From assembly GCF_037997115.1 (NCBI RefSeq), contig NZ_CP150484.1, forward strand, positions 6,199,052 to 6,245,750: a stretch of DNA of 46,699 bases, in the 5' to 3' direction. Origin of the DNA: Amycolatopsis coloradensis (GTDB lineage Bacteria; Actinomycetota; Actinomycetes; Mycobacteriales; Pseudonocardiaceae). Made by a program: the position numbers and the translations under genes. The notes beneath the pieces are model-generated. The model made no database searches and was not told where the DNA came from. It saw only the letters and a list, made by a program, of their open reading frames with translations. This document shows, piece after piece, positions 1-7,986 of the stretch; within the stretch, counting starts at the first letter, position 1; every line of letters starts with the position of its first letter.

Positions 1-146
1 ATGACGGTCTCGCCATGTCGTTCCAGGATGGTCGCCTCCGAGTACTCACTGAAGAGCCGCGTCCATGATCCGATGTCATTGGTCATTTCCCAGACGAGGT
101 CCATGGGTGCGTCGATGACGATCTCGTTCTCGGTGTGCCCTGCCAT
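1..146 (-). CDS. Aromatase/cyclase of type II polyketide synthesis (N-terminal part)
   Basis: Only the first 48 residues are in the window; the gene runs off the left edge. The translation from the ATG at 144-146 begins MAGHTENEIVIDAP and continues with DLVWEMTNDIGSW, the typical start of the SRPBCC (Bet v1-like) aromatase/cyclases such as TcmN and WhiE-ORFVI. These enzymes hold the ACP-bound poly-beta-ketone in a deep pocket and direct first-ring cyclisation and aromatisation. The start codon lies one base after the stop of the upstream ACP gene, so the two are almost certainly translationally coupled. Whether this is a mono-domain or di-domain cyclase cannot be seen. Confidence 0.88.
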   Translation of the reverse strand, partial: MAGHTENEIVIDAPMDLVWEMTNDIGSWTRLFSEYSEATILERHGETV

Positions 147-147
147 T

Positions 148-411
148 TCAGATCCTCGCCTCCACGAACTGGGCATTGATGAATTCGACGGCCTTCGCCG
201 GCGTGGGCATCTCCGCGATCGCGGAGTCCGGAATCGAAAAGCCGTAGCGGCGCTCCACCTGCCTGGCGAACTCCAGTACGGCGAGCGAGTCGTAGCCGAG
301 TTCACCGAACTCGACATCGGCGATATCACCATTCAGATCGACTTCTTCGTCGACTCCCCCGCTCGCGCGCAGGATCTCTTTCAATTCCTCGAAGGTGAAC
401 CTGTCCGTCAT
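148..411 (-). CDS. Type II PKS acyl carrier protein
   Basis: A small acidic carrier protein of 87 residues that shuttles the growing polyketide in the minimal PKS with KS-alpha and the chain length factor. The phosphopantetheine attachment motif GYDSLAVLE is clear, with Ser42 as the attachment site. Two starts are possible. A GTG at 433-435 overlaps the chain length factor stop (GTGA). The ATG at 409-411 has a well placed AAAGGGA ribosome site eight bases upstream and gives the usual ACP length, so it is preferred. The gene lies between the chain length factor and the aromatase in the minus-strand operon, the usual place for the minimal-PKS carrier. Confidence 0.93.
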   Translation of the reverse strand: MTDRFTFEELKEILRASGGVDEEVDLNGDIADVEFGELGYDSLAVLEFARQVERRYGFSIPDSAIAEMPTPAKAVEFINAQFVEARI

Positions 412-431
412 CTTCTCGTCCCTTTCACTGT

Positions 432-1682
432 TCACAGCGCCTTGGCCCTGGGGAGATCCGTGAGTACGAGTGCCGCGTTGAAGCCACCGTGACCGCGCGC
501 GAGGACCAACGCGGTACGCACCCTCCCGTCCCGGGGCTGGTTGGTCACCAGATCGAGTTCGCAGCCGGGTGCCAGCCGGGCCGAGCCGACCGTGTGCGGG
601 ATGACGCCGTCCCTGATCGCGAGCAGCGCCGTGGCCACGTCCAACGATGCGCCTCCGCCGTACAGCCGTCCGGTCAGCGTCTTCGGTGCCGTCACCGGCA
701 CCCCACGCGAACCGAAGACCGCGCTGATGGCCTGGGCTTCGGAAAGATCATCTGCCCGCACGCCCGCGGCATCGGCGAAAACGACGTCCACCTCCTCCGG
801 ATTGACGCGCGCGTCCGCGAGTGCCCGCTCGATCGTGCGCCGTAGTGCCGGCGGCCGTGCCGACCCCGGAGGGGGGTCGAAACCGGCGGCGTGGCCCGCA
901 ATCGCACCGTAACCGGATCCCTTGTCACGGTCCTGAGCACTTCGCGCGCTTTCCACGATCAGGATGGCGCCGCCTTCGCCCGGCAAATAGCCGCTCGCTT
1001 CGGCATCGAATGGCAGGTAGGCGCGATTTTGATCATCCACAGTGGAGAGCTTCCCGTTCGAAAGCTGAGCGACCAGGCCGTAGGGGCAAAGAGAAGCGTC
1101 GGTGCCACCACTGAGCACCAGACGAGAACCACCGTGAACGAGTCTGCGGGCCTGGTTCAACGCGTCCAGACCACCCGCCTGTTCACAGCACAGCACGCCG
1201 CTGGGACCACGCATGCCGAAACGGATCGAGATCTGTCCCGTGGTCGCCGCGTAAAACCAGGCGATCGACTGATAGGCCCCGACACCCGACGGACCGTCGA
1301 GGTACAGGCGCTCCATCTCGTGCTGGCCGAATTCGGTGCCGCCGGACGAGCTCGCGGTGACGACGGCCATCTCGTAGTCAGGAAGCTCCGCGGGTCGCAC
1401 GTCGGCGTCGGCCAGAGCCGCTTCGGCCGCGGCGAGCCCCAGATGTGTCCAGCGGTCCGTCTGCGGGATCAGCCTGCCGGGTACCCGCTCTTCGGCGAGG
1501 AAGTTCGGCAGCTGCCCGGCAAATCGGACCGGGTAGTTCGAAGGGTCGAACCGGGTGATCCTGGTGACGCCGGATTTGCCTGCCAGAACCGATTGCCAAT
1601 GTTCCGCAATGCCGATACCCGTCGGCGCCACCACACCGATACCCGTTATAACCGGGCTGGTGGCCGCACCAGATGCGTTCAT
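432..1682 (-). CDS. Type II PKS chain length factor (KS-beta)
   Basis: A 416-residue ketosynthase-fold protein beginning VITGIGVVAPTGIG. The position of the catalytic cysteine carries glutamine (Q168 in CCEQAGGLDA), the diagnostic feature of chain length factors. They dimerise with KS-alpha, decarboxylate malonyl-ACP to start the chain and set its length. The ATG at 1680-1682 follows an AAAGG ribosome site by seven bases. Normally the KS-alpha gene sits directly upstream and is coupled to this one. Here the upstream neighbour is a SchA/CurD-like gene, and the only KS-alpha in the window is at 6125-7378 on the other strand. The ACP and aromatase follow directly. Confidence 0.95.
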   Translation of the reverse strand: MNASGAATSPVITGIGVVAPTGIGIAEHWQSVLAGKSGVTRITRFDPSNYPVRFAGQLPNFLAEERVPGRLIPQTDRWTHLGLAAAEAALADADVRPAELPDYEMAVVTASSSGGTEFGQHEMERLYLDGPSGVGAYQSIAWFYAATTGQISIRFGMRGPSGVLCCEQAGGLDALNQARRLVHGGSRLVLSGGTDASLCPYGLVAQLSNGKLSTVDDQNRAYLPFDAEASGYLPGEGGAILIVESARSAQDRDKGSGYGAIAGHAAGFDPPPGSARPPALRRTIERALADARVNPEEVDVVFADAAGVRADDLSEAQAISAVFGSRGVPVTAPKTLTGRLYGGGASLDVATALLAIRDGVIPHTVGSARLAPGCELDLVTNQPRDGRVRTALVLARGHGGFNAALVLTDLPRAKAL

Positions 1683-1793
1683 CGAAAGACCTTTCCGAAT
1701 ATCGGTCCCGCGTGTTTTCCATCGCTTCTCAAGACTGGTCGACCTGCCTGGAAACTCCCTCCAAGCCCGCTGAACGGCCGAAATCGCGAGGTC

Positions 1794-2171
1794 TCATCCC
1801 GCCGCGGGGTGCGACTCCACGGAGAACTGGGAGATGACCTGCATGGTGGCGTCACGGAAGTAGGCGCCGAAGGCAGCCGGGGTACTCGTGTCCCGTGGCG
1901 TCTCGAGATAGGGAGCCAGTTTCTCTTCGATCAGGTGGACACCACGCTGACCCGCCATATGCTCGGCGATCGCGGAGAAGTCACCTTCATAGTGGATCAC
2001 CCGGACCATCACGTCGTCCTTGATGAACACGGCGGTCCCGAGCAGTCGCCCGGCCCGCCTGTCGTCCGCGTCCCGGAATCGGGGGTCGTCCACTCGCTGG
2101 AACGCGGCGAAGATCTCGGCGATTTCTGTCTCATGGCCCGGTTTGACCCGATAAGTGATTGCGGCGTACAT
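1794..2171 (-). CDS. SchA/CurD-like domain protein of aromatic polyketide tailoring
   Basis: A 125-residue protein of ferredoxin-like alpha/beta type with the family pattern RVKPGHETEIAEIF near the start, LLGTAVF then MVRVIHYEGD in the middle, and a RDTSTP segment near residue 100. This matches the SchA/CurD family found in spore-pigment and pentangular-polyphenol clusters, where members are annotated as monooxygenases or cyclase accessory proteins; the exact reaction is not established. The ATG (2169-2171) overlaps the upstream reductase stop as TGATG, and a GGAGGG ribosome site lies just upstream. The company of aromatase, TcmI-type cyclase and cupin suggests a multicyclic aromatic product. 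Confidence 0.85.
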   Translation of the reverse strand: MYAAITYRVKPGHETEIAEIFAAFQRVDDPRFRDADDRRAGRLLGTAVFIKDDVMVRVIHYEGDFSAIAEHMAGQRGVHLIEEKLAPYLETPRDTSTPAAFGAYFRDATMQVISQFSVESHPAAG

Positions 2172-2908
2172 CAGATCCCTCCATCCACGTTCAAAGTCGC
2201 CCCGCTGATGTAGCGGGACGTGTCTCCGCTGAGGAAGAGCACAGCGCCGGCGACGTCCTCAGGACCGCACAGCCTGCCGAGCGCGGTCATCCCGGTGATG
2301 CGGTCCATGACGGGCGCGGGCAGGCCCGCACCCGGTTCGGTCTCGGTCAGCCCCGGTGCGACCAGGTTCACGCGAATACCTTGTGGGCCAAGGTCTTTCG
2401 CGAGGGCCCTGGTGAATCCCGTCAACGCGGACTTGGAGGCGGAATAATGCACTCCGTTGATTCGGCCGCGCTGTGCCACCGAAGATCCGATGTTCACCAC
2501 CGCGGCACCGGCCCCCAGCAGGCCCAGCACGGCTTGGGTGACCAGGTAGGCGGCGGTGACATTGTGCTCGAAGACACGGTGCCATTCCTGTTCCGGGAGC
2601 TCTTCGAAAGGCGCAGATCCGTCCACACCGACGTTGTTCACCAGAACGTCGAGTCCGCCGAGCGTATCCGCCGCGGCTGTTGCCAGGGCGGCCGCTCCCG
2701 CACGCGTAGTGACGTCGGCCTGGACCACTCGATGCCCGGCTCCACGCTCCTTGAGTTCCCGGGCCAGGCTCTGCGCGTCTTCGTCTTCCGTACGGTGGCC
2801 CGCGACGACCGTCGCACCGACGTCGGCGAACGCCAGCACGGTGGCCCGTCCGATTCCTTTGCTGCCTCCGGTCAGCAGCACCCGTTTTCCGGACAATCCC
2901 TGATCCAC
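2171..2908 (-). CDS. FabG-like ketoreductase (SDR family)
   Basis: A classical short-chain dehydrogenase of about 245 residues with the nucleotide motif TGGSKGIG, the NNVG motif, the catalytic Ser and the YSASK active site, and an ending ISGATLNVDGGI typical of FabG-type reductases. In aromatic PKS clusters such enzymes reduce one ketone of the poly-beta-ketone (for example the C19 reductase of pentangular polyphenols). Translation could begin at either of two adjacent ATGs (2912-2914 or 2909-2911), but AAGGAG directly abuts them. The GTG at 2906-2908 has the correct six-base spacing and is preferred. The stop overlaps the start of the SchA/CurD gene. Confidence 0.88.
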   Translation of the reverse strand: MDQGLSGKRVLLTGGSKGIGRATVLAFADVGATVVAGHRTEDEDAQSLARELKERGAGHRVVQADVTTRAGAAALATAAADTLGGLDVLVNNVGVDGSAPFEELPEQEWHRVFEHNVTAAYLVTQAVLGLLGAGAAVVNIGSSVAQRGRINGVHYSASKSALTGFTRALAKDLGPQGIRVNLVAPGLTETEPGAGLPAPVMDRITGMTALGRLCGPEDVAGAVLFLSGDTSRYISGATLNVDGGI

Positions 2909-2964
2909 CATCATCTCCTTGACTTGGAGGAACCCAGAGGTTCACGAATTCGCGGTGAGTCGCG

Positions 2965-4455
2965 TCAGGACAAACCGCGTGTCAGTGCGCGGCGCCCCAA
3001 CCAGAAGGCGACCCCGCAAAGGATCGCGGCCGAGCCGAGAAGCGAGTAGTAGAGCGGTTCCGGCATGACCGTGCTGAGCCGGACCACGCCACTGCCGATG
3101 CCGCCGCCCAGACCGGCGAACAGCCACAGCATGCCCAGTGTTCGCCCCAGAAATCCCGCGGGCAGTACGTCCGCCGCGGCGGAGATCGTCACCGCGGCGA
3201 TGATCACTTCCCCGCACGCGTGCGTCAGATAGACGAGCACCATCCACCAGGGCGAGATCTTGGTGCCGTCGGCGCTCACCAGCGAAGTGGCCACCGACAT
3301 GACCAGGAAGCCCGCGCCCACAAGAAGCAGGCCGACACTGAACTTGGTGCCGACATTGTGCCGTCCTCCCCAACGTGGCAACGCCGAGGCGATCACCGGC
3401 GCCAACAGGAGAATGAACAACGGGGTCGCCGCCTGCAACCAGCTCGCGGGCATGACGAACCCGAGCACCTCGAGGTCGACGTGATCCCTAGCGAACAAGT
3501 TCAGGAGTGACGCGGCATGGGCGACGATCATCCAGAACAGCGCGGAACCCAAGTACACGAACAGAAAGAAGGTCAGTCGCCTGCGGTCGTCCGATTCCAG
3601 CGCTGGATCGGCTCGTAGCCGGACATAGCAGATGATCGGTGTCACCACGCTGAGCAGGCCGATCAATCCGATCGCCACGACGGCGCTGAGCAGACCAGCG
3701 ATCGCGAGCCCAGCCAGTACCACCACGATCGCCGGGCACAACAGGGCCAGCCGCCGTATCAGCGTTCGACGCTCCGGCGCGTCGAGCGGCCGGATCGCCG
3801 TGGCACCGACGCCGTGGAACTGGGCGGAGGTCACCCGGAGCTGAACCGTGGTGGCCAGGAGCACCAAGGCGATAGCCAAAAAGGCGAGATGCCAGCTGAC
3901 CCGCTCGCCGAGGTAGCCGGCGATCAACGGTGCGAGCAGCGCCGACACCTGGGAAGCGACGTACATCAGCGAGATGCCGGCCTCCCTGCTCCGGCTGCCA
4001 CCGAACATCATGTTGATCATCGCCTGGTGGTTCGGCTTGTAGACGGCGCCCCCGATCGCCAGCATGGGCAGCGCCGCGGCGGCCGTCCATCCGGCTGGAA
4101 TGGACAGGAGGAGGTAGCCGACGACGTTCACCGCACAGCCCGCGAGCAGCGCGGTCCGGTTGCCGAGCCAGCGGTCACCCACCCAGCCGCCGGCAAGCGA
4201 CAACATGAACATCAATCCGATCCATGCCCCGAACAAGGCCGCCGCGTCCGCCATGGCGAGGCCGAGGCCCCCACGCTCCGCCGGCGCCGACGCATACAGC
4301 ACGAGAATCGCCTGCAGACCATAGAAACCGAACCGCTCCATCGCATCGCTCGTGAACAGAGTCACGTACCAGCGAGGCATTCTCCTCACGCCGACCGATC
4401 GGTCATCCCGCGTCCCGCGCTCGGCCCGTGTGGTGGGCACCGCCGCGTCGTCCAC
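2965..4455 (-). CDS. POT/PTR-family proton-coupled transporter
   Basis: A polytopic membrane protein of about 496 residues with many hydrophobic segments. The N-terminal motif MERFGFYGLQAILVLY is the first-helix signature of the proton-dependent oligopeptide transporter family (ERFxYYG type), and the GGWVGDRWLG loop after helix 2 fits an MFS fold. Start choice: a GTG at 4453-4455 is preceded by GGAGGG at seven bases and is preferred. An ATG at 4378-4380 would still keep the whole transporter core, while the GTG at 4552-4554 lacks a ribosome site. It is the first gene of the minus-strand aromatic PKS operon, so export or uptake linked to the product is likely; direction and substrate are unknown. 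Confidence 0.85.
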   Translation of the reverse strand: MDDAAVPTTRAERGTRDDRSVGVRRMPRWYVTLFTSDAMERFGFYGLQAILVLYASAPAERGGLGLAMADAAALFGAWIGLMFMLSLAGGWVGDRWLGNRTALLAGCAVNVVGYLLLSIPAGWTAAAALPMLAIGGAVYKPNHQAMINMMFGGSRSREAGISLMYVASQVSALLAPLIAGYLGERVSWHLAFLAIALVLLATTVQLRVTSAQFHGVGATAIRPLDAPERRTLIRRLALLCPAIVVVLAGLAIAGLLSAVVAIGLIGLLSVVTPIICYVRLRADPALESDDRRRLTFFLFVYLGSALFWMIVAHAASLLNLFARDHVDLEVLGFVMPASWLQAATPLFILLLAPVIASALPRWGGRHNVGTKFSVGLLLVGAGFLVMSVATSLVSADGTKISPWWMVLVYLTHACGEVIIAAVTISAAADVLPAGFLGRTLGMLWLFAGLGGGIGSGVVRLSTVMPEPLYYSLLGSAAILCGVAFWLGRRALTRGLS

Positions 4456-4623
4456 ACCCTGTCCCTCCGCCGGAAGCCATGCGAAGAAAGGGATACCGAC
4501 GAGGCCTGGGGAATCCCTGGGTTCCTGATCCGCCCCGGTGCCCGGCTCCACCACGGCACCAGCCGCGTCTCACACTTCCAGGCCATGGTGTTCCGGACAT
4601 TCAGTCAGGTAGTGAGGAGCACC
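4456..4623. promoter_or_regulatory. Divergent promoter region of the aromatic PKS locus
   Basis: The short stretch between the divergent transporter operon and the reductase-cyclase-cupin-KS-alpha operon must contain promoters for both. AGGAG at 4615-4619 is the ribosome site of the plus-strand gene. I see no convincing -35/-10 pair or operator. Placing both halves of the ketosynthase under one shared intergenic region offers a simple way to keep KS-alpha and chain length factor co-expressed. Confidence 0.5.
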
Positions 4624-5277
4624 ATGGCCGAACAACGCACCGCCTTGGTCACCGGAGCCAACCGAGGGCTGGGGCAAGCCGTCGCCGCCGAACTCTCCCG
4701 GCGGGGGCTGAGGGTCGTGCCCACCGCACGACAGGCCGGAGGGACGAACGGGGCCCAGGTGCTGGACGTCACCGACGCCGAGAGCGTACGAAGGGCTGCG
4801 GAGCAGGTCGGCGCGGTCGATGTACTGATCTGCAACGCGGGTGTCCTGCTCGACGGCGGCACCGATCCGCTGTCCGTGTCGCTGGATCTCGTCGAACGCA
4901 CCCTGGCGGTGAACCTGCTGGGCGGCTGGCGGGTGGCTCAGATTTTCGTCCCGGGGATGATCAGCAGAGGATGGGGCCGAGTGGTCTTCGTCTCGAGCGG
5001 GACCGGAACCTTCGACGGAGGGCTCTTTACCGGCGCACCCGGCTATTCGGTGTCGAAGACAGCGGTCAACGGGCTGACCACGATGCTGGCAGCGCACACG
5101 AAGGACACCGGGGTGCTCGTGAACGCGGTGAACCCAGGGCCGACGCGGACCAGGATGATGCCGTCGGCGCGGCGATCCGTGAGGGAGTCCGCGGACGACA
5201 TCGTCCATGCCGCAACGCTTTCCGACGACGGACCTTCCGGGACACTCCTCCGGAACAGACGGCCCGCCCCCTGGTAG
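4624..5277 (+). CDS. Short-chain dehydrogenase/reductase
   Basis: A 217-residue SDR with TGANRGLG for nucleotide binding (residues 10-17), a CNAG motif at 70-73, serine residues near 124-125 and the YSVSK active site (Tyr141, Lys145). It is shorter at the C-terminus than FabG proteins and is closer to the carbonyl-reductase-like branch. The ATG follows AGGAG by four bases. It opens the plus-strand aromatic PKS operon, ahead of two cyclase-type genes and KS-alpha, so a tailoring or polyketide ketoreduction step is likely. It is clearly different from the FabG-like enzyme at 2171-2908, so the locus probably encodes two distinct reductions. Confidence 0.87.
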   Translation: MAEQRTALVTGANRGLGQAVAAELSRRGLRVVPTARQAGGTNGAQVLDVTDAESVRRAAEQVGAVDVLICNAGVLLDGGTDPLSVSLDLVERTLAVNLLGGWRVAQIFVPGMISRGWGRVVFVSSGTGTFDGGLFTGAPGYSVSKTAVNGLTTMLAAHTKDTGVLVNAVNPGPTRTRMMPSARRSVRESADDIVHAATLSDDGPSGTLLRNRRPAPW

Positions 5278-5367
5278 CACCCCGCGTGTCGAGCGCGACT
5301 ACAGATGTTCCCCACCGCCTCTGGGAATCATCGGCTGGTCCGCGAAATCCGATCAGAAGGGACGACC

Positions 5368-5703
5368 GTGCACCGCACCTTGATCGTGGCGAAGCTGCGG
5401 ACCGACAATCCACAGCAGATCGCCGACGCCTTCGCCGAATCCGACGCGACCGAACTGCCACACATGATCGGTGTGTCACGACGAACGCTGTTCACCTTCC
5501 ACGACCTGTACTTCCATCTCGTCGAAGCCGACAAGGACATCTCGCCCAGCCTGTACCAAGCCCGCAAACACCCGCTGTACCAGAAACTCAACACCACGCT
5601 CGCCGAACTGGTCTCGCCGTACGACCCAGGCTGGCAGGAGCCGAAGGACGCGATGGCCGACCCGATCTACGTATGGACCACCGAGAAGGGGCAGACCACG
5701 TGA
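5368..5703 (+). CDS. TcmI-family polyketide cyclase
   Basis: A 111-residue protein with the hallmarks of the small ferredoxin-like polyketide cyclases (TcmI, WhiE-ORFVII): RTLIVAKL at the start, then IGVSRRTLFTFHDLY, HLVEADKDI, and a C-terminal segment with YDPGWQEPKDAMA. These enzymes close the later rings of tetracyclic or pentacyclic aromatic polyketides. The GTG at 5368-5370 follows AAGGGA at suitable spacing and gives the family's usual length; an upstream ATG at 5305 would add 21 unrelated residues. The stop codon overlaps the GTG of the cupin gene as GTGA. Confidence 0.92.
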   Translation: MHRTLIVAKLRTDNPQQIADAFAESDATELPHMIGVSRRTLFTFHDLYFHLVEADKDISPSLYQARKHPLYQKLNTTLAELVSPYDPGWQEPKDAMADPIYVWTTEKGQTT

Positions 5704-6128
5704 CGACGATCCAGCCGACGAAGGTGCGCGCCGAGGATGTCGCGTCCAATCGCAAACGCGGTGGTGACATCCGGGTCACCCTGAGTCCGAAAACCGTGGG
5801 ATCCACCTCGGGTTTCGGCGGCTTGTTGTGGCTGGCCGCCGGAGAGGTGGTGACCGAGCACTACCACCCCTACTCCGAGGAGTTCCTGCACGTCATCGCC
5901 GGAGACCTCGAGATGAAGCTGGACGGCGAGGCGGTACGGCTCGCCGCGGGGGAATCACTTCTCGTGCCGATCGGCGTGCGTCATCGGCTGGTCAACCTGG
6001 GCGAGACCCCCGCAGAGGTGGTGTTCCACTTGTCACCACTGGCGCCCAGACCCGACCTCGGCCACGTGGACACCGAAGCGCCGGCACATCCGGATCAGGC
6101 GGGCCCTGACGTCGGAGCGGCCCGATGA
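5700..6128 (+). CDS. Cupin protein of aromatic polyketide cyclisation
   Basis: A 142-residue single-domain cupin. The first motif contains EHYHPYSEEFLHVIAG with two histidines and a glutamate for metal binding, and the second contains VPIGVRHRLVN. Similar cupins (TcmJ, WhiE-ORFII and pentangular-pathway relatives) accompany KS-alpha and TcmI-type cyclases and help later-ring cyclisation; their catalytic mechanism is not settled. The GTG start overlaps the cyclase stop, and the TGA stop overlaps the KS-alpha start as ATGA, so cyclase, cupin and KS-alpha form a coupled trio. Confidence 0.9.
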   Translation: MTTIQPTKVRAEDVASNRKRGGDIRVTLSPKTVGSTSGFGGLLWLAAGEVVTEHYHPYSEEFLHVIAGDLEMKLDGEAVRLAAGESLLVPIGVRHRLVNLGETPAEVVFHLSPLAPRPDLGHVDTEAPAHPDQAGPDVGAAR

Positions 6129-7378
6129 AGAGGACGCCCGTCATCACCGGTATCGGCGTCGTGGCGCCGGGCGCGTTGGGCAGCATCGCGTACTGGGATC
6201 TCCTGTCCGGAGGACGGACCGCCACGCGCCCGATCTCCCTGTTCGACGCCGGTGGATTTCGTTCCCGGATCGCCGCGGAGGCGGACTTCGACCCGGCCGC
6301 GGCCGGACTGTCCGCCCAGGAGATCCGGAGGATGGACCGCGCCGCCCAGTTCGCGGTCGTGTCGGCCAGGGAGGCGGTGGAAGACAGCGGGTTGTCCTTG
6401 GCCGCGATCGAACCGGAACGGGTGGCTGTCGCCATCGGCAGTGCGGTCGGCTGCACGATGGGCTTGGAGGAGGAGTACGCCGTGCTGGCCGACGACGGCA
6501 GGCGGTGGCTGGTCGATCACACCTATGGCGTTCCTCATCTCTACGGCTACATGGTTCCGAGCACGCTCGCCGTCGAGGTCGCACAGGACGTGGCCGCCGA
6601 GGGACCTGTGGCACTGATCTCGACGGGGTGCACCTCGGGTCTCGACGCCGTCGGGCACGGAGCGGCGTTGATCCGGGAAGGCTCGGCGGACGTGGTGCTC
6701 GCGGGTGCCACCGACGCTCCGCTGTCACCGATCACGTCCGCTTGTTTCGACGCGATTCGTGCCACGTCGGCGAACAACGACGACCCTGCTCACGCCTCGC
6801 GCCCCTTCGACGCGCATCGGGACGGCTTCGTGCTCGGCGAGGGAGCAGCTGTACTGGTTCTTGAGGACAAGACCGAGGCCCGCCGCCGTGGAGCGCGAAT
6901 CTATGCCGAGGTATCGGGTTTCGCCAGCCGCAGCAACGCTTTCCACATGACCGGGCTGAAACCCGACGGTGCCGAGATGGCTGAGGCGATCACTCATGCG
7001 CTCCGGCAGGCCGAAATCGACCCCACCGACGTCGGATATGTCAACGCGCACGGATCCGGCACGAAACAGAATGACCGCCACGAGACCGCCGCGTTCAAAC
7101 GCAGTCTCGGCGCCCACGCGTATCGAGTCCCGGTGAGCTCTATCAAGTCGATGATCGGACATTCCCTCGGGGCCATCGGCTCTCTCGAATTGGCGGCATG
7201 CGCGCTGGCTTTGGACCATCAGGTCGTTCCTCCGACCGCGAACCTGCACAACGCCGACCCCGAATGCGACCTCGACTACGTGCCGAACACGGCGCGGGAG
7301 CACAAGATGGACGTGGTGCTGAGCGTGGGCAGCGGATTCGGAGGCTTCCAGAGCGCCGCCGTCCTGACCAAGGTGTGA
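6125..7378 (+). CDS. Type II PKS ketosynthase KS-alpha
   Basis: A 417-residue condensing enzyme with the active-site cysteine in STGCTSGLDAV (Cys169) and the two histidine motifs VNAHGSGTKQND and SIKSMIGHSLGA, so the Cys-His-His triad is intact. It catalyses the repeated decarboxylative condensations of malonyl-ACP in partnership with the chain length factor. The chain length factor is not downstream as usual; it is encoded divergently at 432-1682, and KS-alpha is the last gene of its own operon. No malonyl-CoA:ACP transferase is present, so the one from fatty acid synthesis is probably shared, as in most type II systems. Confidence 0.96.
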   Translation: MKRTPVITGIGVVAPGALGSIAYWDLLSGGRTATRPISLFDAGGFRSRIAAEADFDPAAAGLSAQEIRRMDRAAQFAVVSAREAVEDSGLSLAAIEPERVAVAIGSAVGCTMGLEEEYAVLADDGRRWLVDHTYGVPHLYGYMVPSTLAVEVAQDVAAEGPVALISTGCTSGLDAVGHGAALIREGSADVVLAGATDAPLSPITSACFDAIRATSANNDDPAHASRPFDAHRDGFVLGEGAAVLVLEDKTEARRRGARIYAEVSGFASRSNAFHMTGLKPDGAEMAEAITHALRQAEIDPTDVGYVNAHGSGTKQNDRHETAAFKRSLGAHAYRVPVSSIKSMIGHSLGAIGSLELAACALALDHQVVPPTANLHNADPECDLDYVPNTAREHKMDVVLSVGSGFGGFQSAAVLTKV

Positions 7379-7850
7379 AGGCCTCCCCTGAACGAGAACA
7401 AGTCGACACCGCGCTGCCACCGCACGGTGACTGCATCGCGGAGTGCGGCGACACTCGACTCGGTGACCGGACGCGGGCCGCGTCGACCACCACAACAGCC
7501 TTGCAGAACACCCCAATCGAAGTATCCGCGCCGCGCCATACATTGCTGCGTGAGGCTGGCTTGCCACCGCTCCCACTTTGGCAGGGCCGGCGAACATCGG
7601 CGATTAAGCCTGGATTCCAAGCCAGGCGCCTTATCGACACCAGTGTGGCGGACACGGCACACATAGCGGTCGCCCTGGGCACGCTCACGTTGAGCGACAT
7701 TTTTCCAAGACCGGATGGTCACGGATCTACGCGAACCTGTGGCTCCAGCTCACCAGCGACGACACCACCGCAGGGAAAGGCAGACCGCATGGTGGCGGCG
7801 GTGCACGTCGCCTGTGGCGGTCCAGCGGAACAAGGCACATCTCACAATAT
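7379..7850. other. Non-coding stretch between aromatic PKS and metallophore loci
   Basis: I see no gene here. The reading frames that cross it lack family motifs and have poor codon character compared with the neighbours. No clear terminator hairpin follows KS-alpha. The right end leads into the operator and leader of the metallophore operon. The lower GC content and lack of coding character suggest a junction between two gene clusters. Confidence 0.6.
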
Positions 7851-7871
7851 CGATAACGATAGTCGTTTTCG
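7851..7871 (+). promoter_or_regulatory. Fur-family (Zur-like) operator upstream of the plus metallophore operon
   Basis: A 21-bp imperfect palindrome: CGATAACGA, a three-base centre, then TCGTTTTCG. Its central 19 bases match the classical Fur-box consensus GATAATGATAATCATTATC at 15 positions. It does not resemble the TTAGGTTAGGCTAACCTAA box of actinobacterial IdeR/DmdR iron regulators, so a Fur-family regulator such as Zur is favoured. A weak -10-like TAGGTT lies at 7874-7879, so a bound repressor would cover the promoter. A site with 15 of 19 identical bases sits ahead of the convergent operon (25318-25336). Confidence 0.7.
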
Positions 7872-7884
7872 TGTAGGTTCCGGG

Positions 7885-7986
7885 GTGGCCCGTCCGCCCC
7901 AGGATCCTGCCGAGCAAACTCGTGTACGCGCTCCTCGCGGGCTGGCCGCTCTCACCGACCGACCCGCGAGGAGCCGCAGACCGTGA
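7885..7986 (+). other. Possible leader ORF coupled to the PCP-Cy-PCP gene
   Basis: A GTG-started frame of 33 codons downstream of the operator ends in a TGA that overlaps the GTG start of the next gene (GTGA). The encoded peptide is rich in arginine and proline. Its ribosome site is weak, so this may be chance, but the exact stop/start overlap and the hairpin inside it make translational coupling conceivable. Confidence 0.3.
7930..7974 (+). promoter_or_regulatory. Leader hairpin that covers the ribosome site
   Basis: A perfect 12-bp inverted repeat, GCTCCTCGCGGG (7930-7941) and CCCGCGAGGAGC (7963-7974), with a 21-base loop. The right arm contains AGGAG (7969-7973), the ribosome site for the GTG at 7983. 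In RNA the folded form would hide the site and reduce translation of the first metallophore gene. This suggests a second level of control beyond the operator. Confidence 0.6.

Noticed and set aside
4428..6128. Very long plus-strand frame through the reductase and cyclase genes
   Set aside because: It is a high-GC shadow frame; only its last 142 codons, from the GTG at 5700, correspond to a real cupin gene.
7851..7871. IdeR/DmdR iron box
   Set aside because: The palindrome does not contain the TTAGG/CCTAA half-sites of IdeR/DmdR; it aligns much better with Fur-family boxes.
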